From contig NZ_FNNZ01000005.1 in assembly GCF_900106925.1 (NCBI RefSeq), positions 62,001-126,000 on the forward strand: 64,000 nt of DNA, read 5' to 3'. The translations under genes and the position numbers were made by a program. The stretch is from Thiocapsa roseopersicina (GTDB taxonomy: Bacteria > Pseudomonadota > Gammaproteobacteria > Chromatiales > Chromatiaceae). The notes below the pieces were generated by a model. It had not been told where the DNA came from and did no database searches. It saw nothing but the letters and a program-made list of their open reading frames with translations. Positions 43,530-52,983 of this stretch are shown piece after piece (positions within the stretch are counted from its first letter, which is position 1; every line of letters starts with the position of its first letter).

Positions 43530-44728
43530 CGCACGACGCGCTTGTCTGGCCCTGGATGCTGTTCGGCATCCTGCTCGCACTGCCGAGCCTGCCCGGCACG
43601 ATCGAGCTGCTGCTCCTGACGCTCGGCGGAATCCTCTCGCCGCGGCGCGAAACCGATCCGAAGACAACGACACCCATCGGACGCATCGCCCTCCTGGTCC
43701 CGGCCCATGACGAGGCCGAGGGCATTGCGCAAACCGTCGCCTCGTTGCGCGCCTGCGACCCCGGCGATGCGGGTTTCGAGGTCGTGGTCATCGCCGACAA
43801 CTGCACCGACGACACCGCCGAGCGGGCACGCTCGGCCGGGGCGCGCGTCCTGGAGCGTCATGATCTGCAGCGCCGCGGCAAGGGCTATGCGCTCGACTTC
43901 GCCTTCGGCATCCTGCTCGAGGAGCCCTTCGATGGCTTCATCGTGGTCGATGCCGACACCCGGGTCGCGCCGAATCTGGTGACCGAGCAGCGACGACTGA
44001 TGCGCCGCGGCGCCGCGGCGGTCCAGTGCGGCTATCGGATCGACAACCCGGCGTCCAGCCTGCGCGCGCGCCTGATGGGCATCGCCTGGATGGCCTTCAA
44101 CGTGCTCCGCCTGCGCGGGCGCGAGCGCTGGGGGCTCTCGGTCGGCATCCTCGGCAACGGGTTCGGGCTGACCCGCGAGACCCTTGCGGCGGTGCCCTAC
44201 GAGGCGACCAGCGTGGTGGAGGATCTGGAATATCACCTGCGGCTGGTCGCCAGCGGTCGGCGGGTGGTCTACGCCGCGGCGACCGAGGTTCAGACCGACG
44301 CGCCCATGACGCGCAGCGGCGGGGCCAGCCAGCGCGCACGCTGGGAAGGCGGGCGTTTCCGGATGATCATCGACTGGTCGCCGCGGCTGCTCGGACGCAT
44401 CCTTGCGGGCGAGCGGCGCCTGACCGAGCCGCTGCTCGAGCTCCTGCTGCTGCCATTGGCTTTTCATGTGTTGTTGCTGCTCGTCGCCTTGGTACCGCCC
44501 TTTGGACCCACCAGGATCTATGCGCTCTTGGGTTTGACCCTGGTCGCACTGCATGTCTTGGCGGCGATTCGTATCGGGGGCGGCGGTTGGCGCGATCTGC
44601 TCGCCCTGGCGACGGCACCCTTCTACATCCTCTGGAAGCTCACCATCCTGCGCGCCATCGGACGGGCCTCCCGGACCGATGCAGCCTGGGTGCGCACCGA
44701 GCGCAACGACACCGAGCCGAAGGATTAA
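43526..44728 (+). CDS. Glycosyltransferase family 2, processive-type with membrane segments
   Basis: 400 residues. One N-terminal membrane segment, then a GT-A domain with IALLVPAHDEAEGIAQTVAS, VVVIADNCTDDTAE, metal-site DADTR, acceptor acid pair VVEDLEYHL and the QRARWEGGR (QxxRW) motif. Two or three C-terminal membrane segments follow. The QxxRW motif is typical of cellulose-synthase-like enzymes, but in a Wzx/Wzy locus such proteins often add a single sugar. GTG start overlaps the previous stop. Confidence 0.9.
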   Translation: MTHDALVWPWMLFGILLALPSLPGTIELLLLTLGGILSPRRETDPKTTTPIGRIALLVPAHDEAEGIAQTVASLRACDPGDAGFEVVVIADNCTDDTAERARSAGARVLERHDLQRRGKGYALDFAFGILLEEPFDGFIVVDADTRVAPNLVTEQRRLMRRGAAAVQCGYRIDNPASSLRARLMGIAWMAFNVLRLRGRERWGLSVGILGNGFGLTRETLAAVPYEATSVVEDLEYHLRLVASGRRVVYAAATEVQTDAPMTRSGGASQRARWEGGRFRMIIDWSPRLLGRILAGERRLTEPLLELLLLPLAFHVLLLLVALVPPFGPTRIYALLGLTLVALHVLAAIRIGGGGWRDLLALATAPFYILWKLTILRAIGRASRTDAAWVRTERNDTEPKD

Positions 44729-44737
44729 GGGGGAGCC

Positions 44738-45742
44738 ATGCCGATGTCCGATCCAACCACACCCGACGTCTCGGTCGTCATCGTCTCCTTCAATACCCGC
44801 GACCTGCTTGTCGAATGCATCGAGACCCTGATCGCCGAGGTCGGCCCGGTCAGCTACGAGATCATCGTGGTCGACAACGCCTCGCGCGACGGCTCGGCGG
44901 ACCGGGTCGCCGAGCGTTTCCCGCAGGCGACCCTGATCCGCAGCGCGACCAATCTCGGCTTTGCGGCGGCCAACAACCTGGGGTTCAAATCGGCGCGCGG
45001 GCGCTATCTGGTCCTGCTCAACTCGGATGCCTTCCTCGAACCGGGTGCGCTCGAGCGCGCGGTGCGCTACATGGATGCGGACCCCGGGATCGGTCTGGGC
45101 GGGGCACGACTGATCGGACGCGACGGCGAATGGCAACCCTCGGCCCGGATGTTTCCGTCGTTGCTCATCGAGCTTCTGACACTCTCCGGGCTGGCGGCAC
45201 GCTTCCCGCGCAGCCGCTTCTTCGGGCGCTTCGACCGCACCTGGGCAGACCCGATGGAAGCGGCCGACGTCGACTGGGTCCCGGGCGCCTTCTCGATCGT
45301 CCGCCGCAACCTGCTGACCCGCATCGGCGATTTCGACGAGGCATTCTTTCTCTATTACGAGGAGGTCGATCTATGCCGGCGGATCCGCGCAGCTGGACTG
45401 CGAATCCGCTATTGGCCGGATGTGGTCGTGGTCCATATCGGCGGCGAGTCCTCGCGCACACACGGCGACCTGGACATGAGTGCGGCCGGCAAAGGCGCAC
45501 AGCTCACACTCTGGCGGATGCGCAGCGGCCTGCTCTACTATCGCAAGCACCATGGCTGGCTCGGCGCTTGGGCGATGCGTCAACTGGAGTCGAGCTGGCA
45601 TCGGGTGCGTGCCTGGCGAAACCGCGGCGGCGACCCGCAGCGCGAAGCCAAGCGCGCCGAGTCGTCGGCGATCGTCGGCCTGCTCGATCGGGCCTGGCGC
45701 GAGACGGCCGGCGGGCGTCGCTCGCCGCCGAGACCTTGGTAG
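44738..45742 (+). CDS. Glycosyltransferase family 2 (rhamnosyltransferase-like)
   Basis: 334-residue GT-A enzyme: SVVIVSFNTRDLLVECIETL, IIVVDNASRDGSADRVAERF, GFAAANNLGFKSARGRYLVL and NSDAFLEPGAL, the WsaE/WbbL-type pattern, with FFLYYEEVDLCRRIRAAGLR on the acceptor side. GGGGGAG lies just ahead of the ATG at 44738; a second ATG at 44744 is also in range. Part of the uninterrupted block of transferase genes. Confidence 0.92.
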   Translation: MPMSDPTTPDVSVVIVSFNTRDLLVECIETLIAEVGPVSYEIIVVDNASRDGSADRVAERFPQATLIRSATNLGFAAANNLGFKSARGRYLVLLNSDAFLEPGALERAVRYMDADPGIGLGGARLIGRDGEWQPSARMFPSLLIELLTLSGLAARFPRSRFFGRFDRTWADPMEAADVDWVPGAFSIVRRNLLTRIGDFDEAFFLYYEEVDLCRRIRAAGLRIRYWPDVVVVHIGGESSRTHGDLDMSAAGKGAQLTLWRMRSGLLYYRKHHGWLGAWAMRQLESSWHRVRAWRNRGGDPQREAKRAESSAIVGLLDRAWRETAGGRRSPPRPW

Positions 45743-45763
45743 GCAGCGAGTCGGGAGCACGCC

Positions 45764-46348
45764 ATGTTCGACAACATCCGTGAAGACTGGCAGACCTACG
45801 AACGCGACTGGGCACGCCAAGGGCTCTGGGTCATGCTCGTCTATCGCTTCGGGCGCTGGCGCTACGGGATCGAGAACCGCGTCTTGCGCTGGCCATTCTC
45901 CTTTCTCTACAAGCTCCTCAAGGTGCTCTCGCAGATCATGACCGGGATCGACCTGCCCTGCGAGGTGCGGCTCGGCCGGCGCTTCCTGATCGAGCACTTC
46001 GGCGGCATCATCATTAGCGGGGACGCCGTCTTCGGCGACGACTGCGTGGTACGCAACGGGGTGACGGTGGGGTTGCGTCATCGCGGGGTGCGCGGAGCGC
46101 CCAGGATCGGCGACCGGGTCGACATCGGGGCCGGCGCCAAGGTGCTCGGCCCGATCCGCATCGGCAACGATGTTGCGATCGGGGCCAACGCGGTGGTGAT
46201 TCAGGACGTCCCCGACGGCTGTCTCGCGGTCGGGGTCCCGGCCCGGATCATTTCCCGAGGCGAGGCGACATCGACCCGCGCCTCGGCCGGTGCGGAGATC
46301 TCGTCCGGGACAGACGCCCGTTCCGACGCCGGGGCGACGACATCATGA
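45764..46348 (+). CDS. Serine acetyltransferase-like hexapeptide acyltransferase
   Basis: 194 residues. N-terminal region (MFDNIREDWQTYERDWARQG) and hexapeptide helix (GIIISGDAVFGDDCVVRNGV, IGDRVDIGAGAKVLGPIRIG, AIGANAVVIQDVPDG) match the CysE/LbH family as found in capsule and exopolysaccharide loci, where the acceptor is usually a sugar rather than serine. The C-terminal 30 residues are low-complexity Ser/Ala/Thr. Overlaps the next gene by four bases. Confidence 0.88.
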   Translation: MFDNIREDWQTYERDWARQGLWVMLVYRFGRWRYGIENRVLRWPFSFLYKLLKVLSQIMTGIDLPCEVRLGRRFLIEHFGGIIISGDAVFGDDCVVRNGVTVGLRHRGVRGAPRIGDRVDIGAGAKVLGPIRIGNDVAIGANAVVIQDVPDGCLAVGVPARIISRGEATSTRASAGAEISSGTDARSDAGATTS

Positions 46349-47673
46349 AGCGCAAGCCCGACTTGAAGATCCCGGGTCCGCTCGGCCGCCGGCAGCGGCC
46401 GTGGCGCGCACTCTGGCTGCGGAGCCTCTTGCCGCCGCTCACGGTCCTCGGGGTTCTCCTCTCGCGGGCACTCGACCTGACGGTCGCGCTGTTGCTCCTG
46501 GTGATACTCGCTCCGCTGCTGTTGCTGCGAGGCGCGGTGGCCCACGCGAGCGCGAGTCGGATCTTCGATCGCGAGCCACTGGTCGGGCGTTTCCGCGCAC
46601 CCTTCGAGCGGCTTTACTTCGCCGGTCCGGCGCCGGGGCGCGATCTCGCGGTGCTGCTCAATATCCTGCGCGGAGACTTGGCCGTCGCCGGACCACGCCC
46701 CTTGAGTGCGCTCGAGGTGGCACAGGTCGATGTCGAGGCGGCGGTGCGCTTCACGGTCAGACCCGGTGTCTTCTCGCCCTATCGACTCAAGAGCCGCACC
46801 GGTGTGGCCTATGCGCCCGAGGCGCTGATCGACCGTGATTATGCCTACGGGCAGAGCGCGCGGGGTGATGCCGGCCTGGTGGTGCGCTCCCTGATCGGAG
46901 AGGTTCTCGGCGGAGGCGAGGCACCCACGCCTCCCGTCCTCGAGTTCTTCGGTGTCCCGATCGTCAACACCACCATGCCCGAGGCGGTGGACTGGATCGC
47001 GGCTCGCGCCGTCGCCGGGGATCCCGGGTTGCTGGCCTTCGTCAACCCGGATTGCCTCAACATCGCCTATGTCGATGCCGAGTACCGCCGGATCCTCCTC
47101 GATGCCGCGCGCGTGCTGCCCGACGGGATCGGAATCCATATCGGTTGTCGGATGCTCGGGGTCGCCCTGCAGGCCAACGTCAACGGCACCGACCTCTTCC
47201 CGCAGCTGTGCGAGCGGGCCGCCCGATCGGGACTCGGGCTGTTCCTGCTCGGCGCGCGCCCGGGGATCGCCGAGGCGGTGGCGGCGAACATGCAGGCGCA
47301 GTTTCCGGGTCTGCACATCGACGGGGTTCAAGACGGCTATTTCGACCCGGCCGACGAGGACGCCGTCATCGACAGGATCAACGCCTCGGGCGCCTCCATC
47401 CTGCTGGTCGCCTTCGGGGTGCCGCGTCAGGAGAAATGGCTCATGCGTAACCATACGCGCCTGACGCCGCCGGTGCGCATGGGGGTCGGCGGTCTCTTCG
47501 ACTTCTACTCGGGCCGGATCCCCCGGGCGCCGGTGTGGATGCGCGAGATCGGGCTCGAATGGACCTGGCGGCTGATGCAGGAGCCCGGGCGAATGTGGCG
47601 ACGCTATGTGATCGGCAACCCCTTATTCCTTTACCGCGTGTGGCGACAGGCGCGAGGCGGCGAGACCTCATGA
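46345..47673 (+). CDS. WecG/TagA/CpsF glycosyltransferase fused to a degenerate sugar-transferase domain
   Basis: 442 residues. The C-terminal 250 residues are a GT26 (WecG/TagA) enzyme: FFGVPIVNTTMPEAVDWI, FVNPDCLNIAYVD, ARVLPDGIGIHIG, LLVAFGVPRQEKWL and GVGGLFDFYSGRIPRAP. The N-terminal 190 residues resemble the bacterial sugar-transferase domain of WcaJ/PglC: a membrane segment, LLNILRGDLAVAGPRPL, RFTVRPGVFSPYRLKSRTGV and a terminal amphipathic part. The KFRSM-type and DE catalytic motifs of that family are missing. It sits next to an intact sugar-phosphate transferase, which it may partner. ATGA overlap at both ends. Confidence 0.86.
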   Translation: MKRKPDLKIPGPLGRRQRPWRALWLRSLLPPLTVLGVLLSRALDLTVALLLLVILAPLLLLRGAVAHASASRIFDREPLVGRFRAPFERLYFAGPAPGRDLAVLLNILRGDLAVAGPRPLSALEVAQVDVEAAVRFTVRPGVFSPYRLKSRTGVAYAPEALIDRDYAYGQSARGDAGLVVRSLIGEVLGGGEAPTPPVLEFFGVPIVNTTMPEAVDWIAARAVAGDPGLLAFVNPDCLNIAYVDAEYRRILLDAARVLPDGIGIHIGCRMLGVALQANVNGTDLFPQLCERAARSGLGLFLLGARPGIAEAVAANMQAQFPGLHIDGVQDGYFDPADEDAVIDRINASGASILLVAFGVPRQEKWLMRNHTRLTPPVRMGVGGLFDFYSGRIPRAPVWMREIGLEWTWRLMQEPGRMWRRYVIGNPLFLYRVWRQARGGETS

Positions 47674-48413
47674 CGAGCAGCGACGAACGACCGAGCCACA
47701 CCTCGATGGAAGAGCTGCTCCTGCACCGCTACAGCCGCGCGGGTCAGCCCGCGTGGCTGATCCGATTGCGCATCGGCGCCAAGCGGCTCGCCTGGGTGGC
47801 GGTCGTACGCTCGGCCTATCTGCTCAAGCGCACCCTGGATATCCTGCTGGCCGGCCCCTTATTCATCCTGCTTCTGCCGATCTTCGGGCTGTTGGTGCTG
47901 GCGATCCGGCTCGAATCGCCCGGTCCGGCGCTCTTCAAACAGACACGCGTCGGACGCTGGGGACAGATCTTCACCATGTACAAGTTCCGCTCCATGTACA
48001 TGGACGCCGAGGCGCGCAAGGCCGAGCTGCTGGCCGAGAACGAGATGTCCGGCGGGGTCACCTTCAAGATGCAGCGCGACCCGCGCATCACCCGGATCGG
48101 CCGATTCATCCGCAAGGCATCGATCGACGAGCTGCCGCAGTTGTGGAACGTGATCAAGGGGGATATGTCGCTGGTCGGTCCGCGTCCGCCCGTGCCGGCA
48201 GAGGTCGACGAATACTCGCTCTCCGACCGGCGGCGCTTGGAGGTCACACCCGGCATCACCTGCATCTGGCAGGTCTCGGGGCGATCCGATATCCCCTTCC
48301 CCGAGCAGGTCGAGCTGGATGTGCGCTATATCGAGTCCCAGTCGCTGCTGACCGACCTCAAGCTCCTCTGGCAGACGGTGCCTGCCGTGTTGTTCGGGCG
48401 GGGCGCCTATTAA
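47670..48413 (+). CDS. Undecaprenyl-phosphate sugar-phosphate transferase (WcaJ/PglC-type)
   Basis: 247-residue initiating enzyme of the repeat unit. One membrane segment (about 52-76), then the cytosolic catalytic core: RVGRWGQIFTMYKFRSM, ITRIGRFIRKASIDELPQLW with the catalytic Asp-Glu, GDMSLVGPRPPVP and TPGITCIWQVSGRSDIPF. It lacks the four-helix N-terminal region of full-length WcaJ, so it is a short PglC-like or WbaP-core form. The ATG at 47670 overlaps the preceding stop. It should transfer hexose-1-phosphate to undecaprenyl phosphate. Confidence 0.94.
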   Translation: MTSSDERPSHTSMEELLLHRYSRAGQPAWLIRLRIGAKRLAWVAVVRSAYLLKRTLDILLAGPLFILLLPIFGLLVLAIRLESPGPALFKQTRVGRWGQIFTMYKFRSMYMDAEARKAELLAENEMSGGVTFKMQRDPRITRIGRFIRKASIDELPQLWNVIKGDMSLVGPRPPVPAEVDEYSLSDRRRLEVTPGITCIWQVSGRSDIPFPEQVELDVRYIESQSLLTDLKLLWQTVPAVLFGRGAY

Positions 48414-48523
48414 GCGCTTCCGACCATGACACCCACCTTTCTTGCGTCCGTGCGACCTCGCAGACATCGACGATCGTCGTGGCCGACGCCCTTCAGACCC
48501 TCTCGAATCCTTCTTCCGGGGTA

Positions 48524-50014
48524 ATGGATATGGACCAGGCCGTCCTCTTCGCCGACCGTCTCGGCTCCGAGCTTATACCGCTGACCGAGCGCACCAGCGT
48601 CGCCCTCTTGCCGGTCGCCGGCAAGCCGATGATCGAGCACGCCTTGGAATCGCTCGCCAAAGCAGGCATCCGACGGATTCTCGTCGTGGTCTCGCCCTTT
48701 GCCGACGAGATCCAGCGGGTGATCGGCGACGGAACACGCTGGGGACTACGCCTGACCTACACCCTGACCCGCGGTGAAGAGGACCCGACTGCGGTGATCG
48801 ACCGACTCGGTACACGCCTGGATGGACCCATCGTCGCGCTGCGCGGCGACCTGATTCACGGCTTCGATGTCCCCGCTTGGATCTCCGCGGCCGAGACGAC
48901 CCCCGGCGATTCGGTCTGGGCCGATGCCGACGGCGTATCCGCCGCCTGCGGGATCCATCGCGCCGGTGCGCTCGACCTGACCCCGCTATCCTGGCCGCCG
49001 ACCCGCCGAGAGGCGTCGGCAACGCAAACCGCCTGGATCCCCGTAGCGGCCGAGCAGGTTCGCACAGTGCAGAGTCTCGCCGAGTATCACCGGGTCAACC
49101 TGGATGCGATCGCGAAACGCCTGCCCGGTCTCATCCTGCCCGGCCGACAGGCCGCCTTGGGATTGACGCTGGGGCGCGGATCGCGCGTCTCGCCGCGCTC
49201 ACTGAAACAGGGCGTCTGTCTGGTCGGTGCCCGATGTCGGATCGCACCCGACGCCGAGCTGACGGGCGAGGTCGTGATCAGCGACGACGTGATCGTCGAT
49301 CGGCGTGCGACCATCAACTCCAGCGTCATCCTCCCTCACACCTATGTCGGCGAACTGGTGGAGATCACCAATGCGATCGTTAGTGCCAACACCATGATTC
49401 GAGTGGATTCGGGCGCCGTCCTTCAGGTGACGGATGCCTGTCTCTTGGCCGATCTCAAGCAGGCAACCTTGAGCGGCGGGATCGCCGACCCCGTCCACCG
49501 CCTGCTCGGAACCCTAGGCTTGATCCTATCGCTCCCGCTGTGGCCGATCGCTGCCCTGGCCGCACTCCCGAATCGCGACCGAGGCTGGTTCGATTCGATC
49601 ACCCTGCGCGGCAACAAACGCGACATCGACGCGTTCGGTCAGGCCACACGCAGGAACTTCGTCGCCCGGGAGTGGCGCACCCGCATACCGATCCTGCGGG
49701 CACTCCCGCGTCTGCTGGCGGTGGCGTCGGGCGATCTCCGGCTGGTCGGGGTCACGCCCCTGTCGCCCGAGGCGGCGGACGGGCTCGGCGATGATTGGGA
49801 GCGGATCCGCGAAGAGGCCCCCGCGGGGCTCTTCGGTCCGACGCAGCTCGACGTCCCTAGGGATGCGCCGTTCGAGGAAAAGCTCATGAGCGACGTCTTT
49901 TACGCCCGACAGAGACGCATCGGACGCGATCTCGTCTATCTGCTCAGGGGTCTGCTCGCCATCCTACGCCCGGCGAGCTGGCGTCCGCCGCCGCAGCGAC
50001 CGGGTCTCGACTAG
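48524..50014 (+). CDS. Nucleotidyltransferase-like/LbH protein fused to a degenerate sugar-transferase domain
   Basis: 496 residues in three parts. About 1-200 resemble sugar-nucleotidyltransferases (SVALLPVAGKPMIEHALESL, with PVAGKPMIEH typical of that fold, but no clear GGxGTR start). About 220-300 are hexapeptide repeats (GVCLVGARCRIAPDAELTGE, VVISDDVIVDRRATINSSVI). The last 170 residues show a membrane segment followed by a sugar-transferase-like remnant (ALPRLLAVASGDLRLVGVTP) lacking KFRSM and DE motifs. A regulatory or scaffold role in priming is possible. ATG at 48524 is not preceded by a strong ribosome-binding site. Its stop overlaps the convergent gene by CTAG. Confidence 0.75.
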   Translation: MDMDQAVLFADRLGSELIPLTERTSVALLPVAGKPMIEHALESLAKAGIRRILVVVSPFADEIQRVIGDGTRWGLRLTYTLTRGEEDPTAVIDRLGTRLDGPIVALRGDLIHGFDVPAWISAAETTPGDSVWADADGVSAACGIHRAGALDLTPLSWPPTRREASATQTAWIPVAAEQVRTVQSLAEYHRVNLDAIAKRLPGLILPGRQAALGLTLGRGSRVSPRSLKQGVCLVGARCRIAPDAELTGEVVISDDVIVDRRATINSSVILPHTYVGELVEITNAIVSANTMIRVDSGAVLQVTDACLLADLKQATLSGGIADPVHRLLGTLGLILSLPLWPIAALAALPNRDRGWFDSITLRGNKRDIDAFGQATRRNFVAREWRTRIPILRALPRLLAVASGDLRLVGVTPLSPEAADGLGDDWERIREEAPAGLFGPTQLDVPRDAPFEEKLMSDVFYARQRRIGRDLVYLLRGLLAILRPASWRPPPQRPGLD

Positions 50015-50538
50015 GACCTTTGCGCCGCAAGGGACTTCGTCATCAGCAAACAGGCGGTGTCCCCGTCGGACTCCACCTCGCAGTCGGACATGATGGACTT
50101 GATGATCCGGATACCGCGTCCGCGCAGCTCGAAATCGAGCGCATCGAGCCCGCTCGGCAGGTCGTCGAAACCGGCGGGCGTCGACGCCACCAGGGCCGCA
50201 TCCGGCAGCACACCACGCTGACAGACACGCACCCGCAAAGAGCCGGCGTCGGCCTCGGTCACGACCCTTACCTCGTGTCCCGGTTGCTTGTGATAGGCGT
50301 GCTCTACGGCATTGACGAATGCCTCGTACACACAAAGCTCGACCTGCGAGAGCTCGACCTCGCCCAAACCCAAGCCGTCGCAGAACGCCCGGACATAGGA
50401 CGCCGCCTCATGAGCCGCCTCGAGGCGACTGTCGAAGACTCGGGCATCGGCCTTCACCGGCTCGCTGCCGCCGGACCGATCCGATACCGTCGCCTCGCCC
50501 GCTCCCACCACCCCGTCATCGCGACGCCTGTTCTTCAT
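50011..50538 (-). CDS. RsbW-like anti-sigma/serine-kinase ATPase (HATPase_c)
   Basis: 175-residue GHKL-fold protein. The N box is intact (YEAFVNAVEHAY; E72, N76) and a G2-type GRGIRIIKSIMSD is present, but the G1 box that is usually DxGxG reads VCQRGVLPDA, so ATP binding may be altered. It is the natural partner for the STAS protein at 6193 and the PP2C protein at 4254, which are 44 kb away at the other end of the polysaccharide region. No sigma factor gene is adjacent. Its stop overlaps that of the convergent gene. Confidence 0.83.
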   Translation of the reverse strand: MKNRRRDDGVVGAGEATVSDRSGGSEPVKADARVFDSRLEAAHEAASYVRAFCDGLGLGEVELSQVELCVYEAFVNAVEHAYHKQPGHEVRVVTEADAGSLRVRVCQRGVLPDAALVASTPAGFDDLPSGLDALDFELRGRGIRIIKSIMSDCEVESDGDTACLLMTKSLAAQRS

Positions 50539-50803
50539 TGAAATGCCCTGATCGACGAGCCGCTATGGACGGCGAGTGTAACTATTTTCAGCCCATGTCG
50601 TCTCGGTCGTCGCAATCGCACAGAGCGCGTCCGGCAAGCGATCCGTCCGGCCGACTTCGGACTCGGTGCCGCCATCGAGCGCAACGATTTCGGTGCTATG
50701 CTGACGATCGCTGCTCCGAATGCGCTTGAACAATCATCGGCGACGACTAAAGGTCGCCATCCATACGCTTTGACGGGCTCTCCATGCCCACGGGAGGTTC
50801 AGG

Positions 50804-51607
50804 ATGCAGATCCGGATCGGATACGAGATGATCTTCGAGTGTCCCCAGCCGACACCCATGATCCTGACGCTGAACGTCCATTTCAGTAGGGTCTCCGATA
50901 TGGTCAGGGCCGACCCAGTCGTCACCCGCCCGTCGGTCCCGATGACCGCCTACCGCGACGGCTTCGGCAACTGGTGCACCCGCATCGTGGCTCCAGCCGG
51001 CGAGATCCGCATCTCAGCCGATGCGCTCGTCATGGACAACGGTCTTCCTGATCCGATTCACGCGGACGCGATGCAGCACGCGGTCGAGGACCTGCCCGGG
51101 GAGACCTTGGTCTACCTGCTCGGGAGCCGCTACTGCGAGACCGATTGCCTCTCCGAGATCGCGTGGAAGCTCTTCTCCCGGACACCGCCCGGATGGGCGC
51201 GTGTCCAGGCGATCTGCGACTACGTCCACAGCCATATCGAGTTCGGATACCAGCATGCGCGCGCGACCAAGACCGCGCTCGAAGCCTACAACGAGCGCAA
51301 GGGTGTCTGCCGCGACTACACCCATCTTGCGATCGCCTTCTGTCGCTGCATGAACATCCCGGCGCGCTACTGCACGGGCTATCTCGGCGACATCGGGGTA
51401 CCCGCCTCGCCGGACCCGATGGACTTCTCGGCCTGGATGGAGGTCTATCTCGGCGGGCACTGGCACACCTTCGATCCGCGCAACAAAATCCCGCGCATCG
51501 GCCGAATCCTGATCGCACAGGGCCGGGATGCAGCCGACGTCGCCATCAGCAGTGCGTTCGGCCCGAACGTGTTGAAGAGCTTCAAGGTTTGGACCGACGA
51601 GGTATGA
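50804..51607 (+). CDS. Transglutaminase-like cysteine protease family protein
   Basis: 267 residues, no signal peptide. The Cys-His-Asp triad is visible in ERKGVCRDYTHLAIAFCRCM (Cys near residue 168), GGHWHTFDPRN (His, Asp). An N-terminal beta domain precedes the core, as in the bacterial transglutaminase family often paired with amidohydrolases. GGGAGG lies eight bases before the ATG at 50804. It overlaps the downstream amidohydrolase gene by four bases, so the two are a functional pair; substrate unknown. Confidence 0.9.
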   Translation: MQIRIGYEMIFECPQPTPMILTLNVHFSRVSDMVRADPVVTRPSVPMTAYRDGFGNWCTRIVAPAGEIRISADALVMDNGLPDPIHADAMQHAVEDLPGETLVYLLGSRYCETDCLSEIAWKLFSRTPPGWARVQAICDYVHSHIEFGYQHARATKTALEAYNERKGVCRDYTHLAIAFCRCMNIPARYCTGYLGDIGVPASPDPMDFSAWMEVYLGGHWHTFDPRNKIPRIGRILIAQGRDAADVAISSAFGPNVLKSFKVWTDEV

Positions 51608-52413
51608 GCACAGCGCCCCGGGGCTGGACGGCGACGTTGTTGGACCCGGACGAGCCGCCGGCCTTCGAGATCGTCAATGCGCAGGGCGCCGGCAGCGCCG
51701 TCCTGGTCTGCGACCATGCCTCGAATCGGATACCCCGTCGACTGGGCTCACTCGGTCTGGCCCCCGAGCAGTTGGCGGATCATATCGGTTGGGATCCGGG
51801 TGCCGCGGAGGTGGCGCGCGGACTCTCGGCTCATCTGGATGCGCCGCTGGTGCTGAGCGGCTACTCGCGCCTGGTGATCGACTGCAACCGCCCGCTCGCC
51901 AACACGGCATCGATCGCGGAGCAGAGTGCAGGCGTGCTCGTTCCGGGCAACCTCGGACTGACCACGCAGGCGCGAGCGGCCCGCGTCGAGGCCCTCTTCC
52001 GGTCTTACCACGACGCCATCGAGCGACTCTTGGACGCCCGCTCGAATCGCCCGAGCATTTTGCTCAGTATCCATAGCTTCACGCCGGCTTTGAGCGGCGA
52101 ACAACGGCCTTGGCCCGTCGGTGTCTCGCACTGGCGCGACCGTCGCTTCGCGGCCCTCATGTCGACAGCACTCGGTCACCGGGTGGACGGCATCGTCGGC
52201 GACAACCAGCCCTACCCGATCGAGGAGGCCATCGACTACACGGTCCCCGTGCATGGCGAAGGCCGCGGGCTGCACGCCGTCATGATCGAGATCCGCAACG
52301 ACGGGCTTAGAACGACGGCGCAGATCGATGCCTGGGTGGAGCGCTTGGCTGCGGCCTACCGGGAGATCGAGGCCGAGGCGATCAAGCTCGGCAGCTTCCC
52401 GGCAAATATTTAG
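51604..52413 (+). CDS. N-formylglutamate amidohydrolase family protein
   Basis: 269 residues. Family motifs [62 protein letters not shown] and [10 protein letters not shown] contain the metal ligands and catalytic Glu expected for this zinc hydrolase fold. True N-formylglutamate as substrate is not certain, since histidine-degradation genes are absent here. Coupled to the transglutaminase gene by an ATGA overlap. Its 3' end runs 32 bases past the stop of the convergent pilin gene. Confidence 0.9.
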   Translation: MSTAPRGWTATLLDPDEPPAFEIVNAQGAGSAVLVCDHASNRIPRRLGSLGLAPEQLADHIGWDPGAAEVARGLSAHLDAPLVLSGYSRLVIDCNRPLANTASIAEQSAGVLVPGNLGLTTQARAARVEALFRSYHDAIERLLDARSNRPSILLSIHSFTPALSGEQRPWPVGVSHWRDRRFAALMSTALGHRVDGIVGDNQPYPIEEAIDYTVPVHGEGRGLHAVMIEIRNDGLRTTAQIDAWVERLAAAYREIEAEAIKLGSFPANI

Positions 52414-52855
52414 ACGGCACACCCTCGTTGCCCCCGGGAGCGAAACAGGTCCAGATCGCCTGACCGGCCGGATTAAAATCCGCACGCAGATAGATGACCT
52501 TGTCGTCGACGGGATCGAAGCCGTAGCGTATACGAATCTCGCGTGCGGTGTTGTTCCACCAGACCCGCTTGACATAGCTGCCGGATGCCGCGCCCGTGTC
52601 GGTGTCGGCGCTCAAACCCAGCTCTCGGAGCAAGGTCAGCCAATTCGTCGCGCTCGGCAGACGGCCATGCGAGGCATAGTATTCGGATACAGCCAGTTTG
52701 ACCGGGCCGAGCAGCACCAACCCCTCGCCGATCTTTGCCCGCGTGGTGAAGGTCTGATACTGAGGCACGGCGAGCGCCGCCAGGATGCCCAGGATGGCGA
52801 CAACGATCATGACCTCGATCAGCGTGAATCCGCTTTGTTTCCCGATGACATGCAT
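52382..52855 (-). CDS. Type IV pilin (PilA-like major or minor pilin)
   Basis: 157-residue prepilin. A short leader ending GKQSG is followed by the class III signal [20 protein letters not shown], with prepilin peptidase cleavage after G9 and E5 of the mature pilin (E14). A C-terminal cysteine pair (WTCFAP, PGSCRA) would close the D-loop typical of pilins. Length suits a PilA subunit. No other pilus gene is nearby. The 3' end overlaps the convergent amidohydrolase gene, and its stop lies inside that gene. Confidence 0.93.
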   Translation of the reverse strand: MHVIGKQSGFTLIEVMIVVAILGILAALAVPQYQTFTTRAKIGEGLVLLGPVKLAVSEYYASHGRLPSATNWLTLLRELGLSADTDTGAASGSYVKRVWWNNTAREIRIRYGFDPVDDKVIYLRADFNPAGQAIWTCFAPGGNEGVPSKYLPGSCRA

Positions 52856-52983
52856 TGCAGCTCCTGCTTGGATGGTCGCGGATTCAAGGCGCCGCCGGGC
52901 GGTCTGTCTCAATGTCGAAGATGACGGCGCGAGCACGGTTTGAGTATAGCGGCTTCGTCTCCGTCGGCCACGACCGATCGCGA

